A stretch of DNA of 64,000 nt from RGIG5612 sp045627365 (GTDB lineage: Bacteria; Bacillota; Clostridia; Lachnospirales; Lachnospiraceae), in contig JAZQNN010000016.1 in NCBI GenBank assembly GCA_045627365.1, forward strand, positions 1 to 64,000, in the 5' to 3' direction. The position numbers were made by a program, and so were the translations under genes. Position 1 is the first letter of the stretch. Every line of letters starts with the position of its first letter. Below the pieces are notes generated by a model. The model searched no databases and was not told where the DNA came from. It saw only the letters and a list, made by a program, of their open reading frames with translations. Shown here one piece after another: positions 61,245 through 64,000 of the stretch.

Positions 61245-61405
61245 GTTTCAGGGCGGGGTGCGATTCCCCACCGGCAGTATAGTCTGCGAACCCTCGATGG
61301 GCCGACCGGGTGAGATTCCCGGACCGACGGTAAAGTCCGGATGGAAGAAACTTTCTGTGAAGGCGTTTATTCATGAGCCCCGAGACGTATGTTTCGGGGC
61401 TTTTT
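61245..61405 (+). promoter_or_regulatory. FMN riboswitch (RFN element) with terminator
   Basis: The aptamer runs from GTTTC (61245-61249) to GAAAC (61347-61351), which close stem P1. Diagnostic conserved blocks are AGGGCGGGGTGCGATTCCCC, ACCGGCAGTA, GACCGACGGTAAAG and GTCCGGATGGAAGAA. A terminator follows: AGCCCCGA (61376-61383) and TCGGGGCT (61394-61401) plus TTTTT. FMN binding should favour this terminator and lower ribU expression. Confidence 0.97.
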
Positions 61406-61431
61406 GTATATATGGAGGCAGTTTTTTAGAA

Positions 61432-61998
61432 ATGAAAGGTCAGAAATTAACAACAAATTTATTAGTTAGAATGGCGATGCTGGTAGCGGTTTCGGTGGTG
61501 CTGGTGCTTCTGGTGCACTTTCCGATCTTCCCGGCTGTTCCTTTCCTGGAGTATGATCCGGCGGATATTCCGATTCTTATAGGTACGCTGGCATACGGAC
61601 CTCTTGTCGGCATAATTCTGACCGTTGTCACCGCATTTATTCAGGGTTTTACCGTCAGTGCCGGAAGCGGTATTTATGGCGTGATAATGCATATTGTGGC
61701 GACAGGAGCGCTGACTTTGTGTGCGGGACTTATTTATTTCAGGAAAAAGACGAAAAAGAGAGCGATCGCTGCGCTTGGCTGCGGCACGGCCAGCATGGTC
61801 GTGGTAATGTTCTTCGCGAATTTGCTGATCACACCGATTTTTATGCTGGGATCATTAAGCAAAGAAAACGTACAGACGATTCTCACGCTGATGCCGTTCA
61901 TACTGCTGTTCAACCTGATCAAGGCTGTTATCAACTCAGTGGTGACATTCTTCCTGTATAAGCGAATCTCACCCTTCCTTCACAGAACCCAGGATTAA
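61432..61998 (+). CDS. ribU: Riboflavin ECF transporter S component RibU
   Basis: 188 aa from ATG 61432; the longer frame from 61243 would translate the riboswitch and is rejected. About six hydrophobic helices with FPAVPFLEYDPADIPILIGT, the hallmark RibU loop near the riboflavin pocket, and FANLLITPIFM. It binds riboflavin and works with the shared EcfAAT energy module, which is not in this window. Control by the FMN riboswitch fixes the vitamin assignment. Confidence 0.95.
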   Translation: MKGQKLTTNLLVRMAMLVAVSVVLVLLVHFPIFPAVPFLEYDPADIPILIGTLAYGPLVGIILTVVTAFIQGFTVSAGSGIYGVIMHIVATGALTLCAGLIYFRKKTKKRAIAALGCGTASMVVVMFFANLLITPIFMLGSLSKENVQTILTLMPFILLFNLIKAVINSVVTFFLYKRISPFLHRTQD

Positions 61999-62001
61999 TG
62001 A

Positions 62002-62025
62002 AAAGACCGCCTCAAGGCGGTCTTT
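62002..62025. terminator. Bidirectional terminator between ribU and the SDR gene
   Basis: AAAGACCGCC (62002-62011), loop TCAA, GGCGGTCTTT (62016-62025), then GTT. Confidence 0.88.
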
Positions 62026-62026
62026 G

Positions 62027-62767
62027 TTATATAAGTTCAAGCATTTCGTTCATGCTTAAGACGCGGCCCGAAATGTCGCAGCCTGAGCGTGCGAGGCATG
62101 CGACCATACGGCCGACCTCATCGGGGCTGATGACACGGCGGGAGGGCATTATCTTCAGTACATCCTCTATCTCTTCCGGCGTGAAGCCCGCATTCATCGC
62201 TGTATCTATATATTCACATGCAAGCGCATTGACGCGGATCCCTGAAAAGGCGAGCTCATCGGCCAGTGAAAGCGAGAAGGCGTTGACAGCTCCTTTGCTT
62301 GCGCAGTAGGCACTCTCCATGGCTGCTCCGTGAATTCCCCAATATGACGAGATATTAATGATCGTGCCTGAGTGGCTGTGGAGCATGTGAGGGACCACGC
62401 CGCGGCACATTCGGAAAACACCGCCGATATTGGTGTCCATTATGCGGTCCCACTCAGCGTCGGTGATGTCCTGCACGAGGTTGAAGACGTCGATGCCGGC
62501 GTTATTTACCAGAACACGGACATCCGACCAGATGCTTTTAAGCTCTTCAAGCGCCCAAAAGTCATTCACATCGCCCGGTTTACTGACATCCACGAGGTAT
62601 GTGCGAATGTCAAACCCGGGCCTTTGAGCCATAGCCGCGGTCTCCTTAAGACCTGCCAGATCTTTGGATGAAAGCAGAATTAAATTATAGCCGTCAGCTG
62701 CCAGGGCGAGGGCGATCGAACGCCCGATCCCGCGCGAGGCACCGGTGATTATCGCGTAAGTTTTCAT
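62027..62767 (-). CDS. Short-chain dehydrogenase/reductase
   Basis: 246 aa from the ATG at 62767 (an upstream ATG at 62806 would add 13 residues without support). TGASRGIG near the start, NNAGID, catalytic Ser in NISSYWG and YxxxK in YCASK. It resembles FabG and YmfI-type oxidoreductases; YmfI-like proteins are common single genes in Firmicutes. No operon partners, and the substrate is unknown. The AT-rich region upstream contains the DnaA-box cluster. Confidence 0.85.
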   Translation of the reverse strand: MKTYAIITGASRGIGRSIALALAADGYNLILLSSKDLAGLKETAAMAQRPGFDIRTYLVDVSKPGDVNDFWALEELKSIWSDVRVLVNNAGIDVFNLVQDITDAEWDRIMDTNIGGVFRMCRGVVPHMLHSHSGTIINISSYWGIHGAAMESAYCASKGAVNAFSLSLADELAFSGIRVNALACEYIDTAMNAGFTPEEIEDVLKIMPSRRVISPDEVGRMVACLARSGCDISGRVLSMNEMLELI

Positions 62768-62932
62768 GCATGTATTGTAACCTTTCAGCCGGCTTTTTTT
62801 CAACAAAAAAAGCTTCGCGAAATAGAAAAATTCTATTGACAGAATGCGATTTGGTAATACTTAACAAAAATGATTTTTGACAAAAAAAAACATCATAAAT
62901 CTGCGTGAATAATCTCTGGTAGCCAAAAAAAG

Positions 62933-63043
62933 TTATGCACACCCAATAAACGTTGATATTAAGCCAAAAGCGACTTATACTCACAGTTATCCACATTATC
63001 CACAAATAGGCATTTGATAAGTAACCATGCATTCTTATACACA
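62933..63043 (+). other. Cluster of DnaA boxes in an AT-rich intergenic region
   Basis: Four matches to the DnaA-box consensus TTATNCACA lie in the same orientation: TTATGCACA (62933-62941), two abutting TTATCCACA (62987-62995 and 62996-63004) and TTATACACA (63035-63043). TTATACTCA at 62975-62983 is a one-mismatch fifth. The 517-bp gap between the SDR and hpf is otherwise very AT-rich with no supported gene. It could be an origin element, a DnaA-titration site, or a DnaA-controlled promoter. Confidence 0.7.
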
Positions 63044-63284
63044 AAAAATGCATAAATGCAGAAAAATACGATTTGTACATTTTTACTTATTGACTTTCTG
63101 CAAGTACGCTTAATTGGACTTGAAAAAAATCATTCGATATGTTGTGCAGGAAGCGAAGAAACCCCACAACAAGTTGTAAAATTCACAGTTTTTTCTTTAA
63201 TTGTATCTTCCTATATGTTAGAATACAGTCAAATAAGACTACCCTGATGAGTAAGTCTTAAATAACCAGAAAGGGGTGAACGTT

Positions 63285-63821
63285 GTGGAATTTAATATTT
63301 CGGGAAGAAATGTTGAAATCACGGAGAGTCTTAAGAACACCATTTATGATAAGCTTGGCAAGCTCGAGAGATTCTTTTCAAAGGATGTGGAGGCACAGGT
63401 CACTTTGAGCGTTGAAAAAAGCCGTCAGAAGATTGAGGTGACCATTCCGGTCAAGGGCGGCATTATCCGTGGCGAGCAGGAAAGCTCTGACATGTATGTT
63501 TCAATCGATCTGGTAGAGGAGATCATCGAAAGCCAGCTGAAGAAGTACCGTACGAAGATCGTCGACAGGTATCAGTCCGGCGCTGCATTTACCCAGGGGT
63601 ATATCGATGCAGAGGATGGAATCGATGAGGAAGAAAGCGATATCGTGATCGCTAAGGTGAAGGCCTTTCCATTCAAACCGATGGATCCGGAGGAGGCCTG
63701 CATGCAGATGGAACTCTCCGGTCATAACTTCTTCGTATTCACCAATTCGGAGACAGACCAGACCAATGTAGTTTACAAGAGAAAGAACGGAACCTATGGC
63801 CTTATAGAGCCAGAAGAATAA
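63285..63821 (+). CDS. hpf: Ribosome hibernation promoting factor, long form
   Basis: 178 aa. The N-terminal ribosome-binding domain (about 1-100; MEFNISGRNVEITESLKNTI, KLGKLERFF) and a C-terminal dimerisation domain (about 120-178; VIAKVKAFPFKPMDPEEACM, GHNFFVFTNSE) make this the long HPF that forms 100S ribosome dimers in Gram-positive bacteria. The GTG at 63285 is preferred because AAAGGGG ends 8 bases upstream; a GTG at 63276 overlaps that RBS. The next gene is secA, a common Firmicute neighbour. Confidence 0.95.
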   Translation: MEFNISGRNVEITESLKNTIYDKLGKLERFFSKDVEAQVTLSVEKSRQKIEVTIPVKGGIIRGEQESSDMYVSIDLVEEIIESQLKKYRTKIVDRYQSGAAFTQGYIDAEDGIDEEESDIVIAKVKAFPFKPMDPEEACMQMELSGHNFFVFTNSETDQTNVVYKRKNGTYGLIEPEE

Positions 63822-63899
63822 AGCAATAACCGGCGGCGCTTCCGAAGCGGGAGCGCCGCAGTCTTGAGATAAAGTTTGATTGTTAGGAGAATTTGATCC

Positions 63900-64000
63900 A
63901 TGGCTTTGAAAGATATCTTCGGTAACAAGAGCGCGAAAGAAGTTAAGCGCCTGATGCCGATAGTTAATAGGATAATAGACCTCAGACCTCAGATGATGGA
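63900..64000 (+). CDS. secA: Preprotein translocase ATPase SecA (5' end only)
   Basis: Only the first 33 codons are in the window, cut by its right edge. The start MALKDIFGNKSAKEVKRL followed by MPIVNRII matches the N-terminus of SecA, the motor of the Sec export channel. RBS TAGGAGA lies upstream of the ATG, and hpf precedes it by 78 bp, the usual gene order. The P-loop and later domains lie outside. Confidence 0.88.
   Translation, partial: MALKDIFGNKSAKEVKRLMPIVNRIIDLRPQMM

Noticed and set aside
63056..63247. 63-aa frame between the DnaA boxes and hpf
   Set aside because: It lies in AT-rich regulatory sequence, has no RBS and shows no homology-like features.
1..64000. tRNA, rRNA or CRISPR features
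   Set aside because: Intergenic regions were scanned by eye and show no cloverleaf with a CCA-type acceptor, no rRNA segments and no regularly spaced repeats. A tRNAscan and CRISPR search would be decisive.

Overview
The window looks like part of the chromosome of an anaerobic, mid-GC Firmicute, most likely a member of the Clostridia (Lachnospiraceae or a relative). This is inferred from AGGAGG ribosome binding sites, TTGACA/TATAAT promoters, an L10 leader, an FMN riboswitch in front of ribU, the cdaA-cdaR pair, long-form hpf next to secA, an LTA-synthase-like enzyme, and abundant CoA-linked catabolism. No rRNA, tRNA, CRISPR array or prophage was seen.

Layout. (1) 1-1740: a complete IS3-family element (two-frame transposase, inverted ends) that appears to sit inside the stem-loop of a terminator. 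(2) 1759-8687: a heterodimeric ABC exporter, a Gfo/Idh/MocA oxidoreductase, an amidohydrolase with an altered metal site and a PAP2 phosphatase. (3) 8904-16334: an LTA-synthase-like protein, a B12-binding radical SAM protein, then a promoter, riboswitch-like leader and leader peptide ahead of a FecCD-type metal/oxyanion ABC transporter and a THEP1-type NTPase. (4) 16476-24726: a GGDEF-EAL-GGDEF protein, a serine-palmitoyltransferase-like enzyme with an SDR (possible sphingoid-base synthesis), cdaA-cdaR and galE. (5) 24754-28336: the rpmG-secE-nusG-rplK-rplA and rplJ-rplL ribosomal/transcription block, with its promoters and L10 leader. (6) 28416-52595: about 24 kb of accessory genes separating rplL from rpoB: a two-component system, two complete Dpp/Opp-type ABC importers, an MFS transporter, a TetR regulator, and a cluster encoding a cyclase-family hydrolase, a beta-keto acid cleavage enzyme (BKACE), a CaiB-type CoA-transferase, two thiolases and a 3-hydroxyacyl-CoA dehydrogenase. 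(7) 52726-60676: rpoB-rpoC with their own promoter and terminator. (8) 60677-64000: an intergenic stretch with a candidate small RNA, the FMN riboswitch and ribU, an SDR, a cluster of DnaA boxes, hpf and the start of secA.

How it works together. The 39.2-52.6 kb cluster reads as one uptake-and-degradation unit: a peptide-type ABC importer brings in an unknown small molecule, the cyclase opens it, dehydrogenase plus BKACE cleave a beta-keto acid with acetyl-CoA, and CoA-transferase and thiolases feed the products to acetyl-CoA. Two 16-bp palindromes in front of it and a nearby TetR gene suggest local repression. The most unusual points are this unassigned pathway, the spt/SDR pair, the two-layered leader at 12.6-12.8 kb, the split rplL/rpoB locus, an Asn at the rifampicin-pocket His position of RpoB, and the DnaA-box cluster beside hpf.
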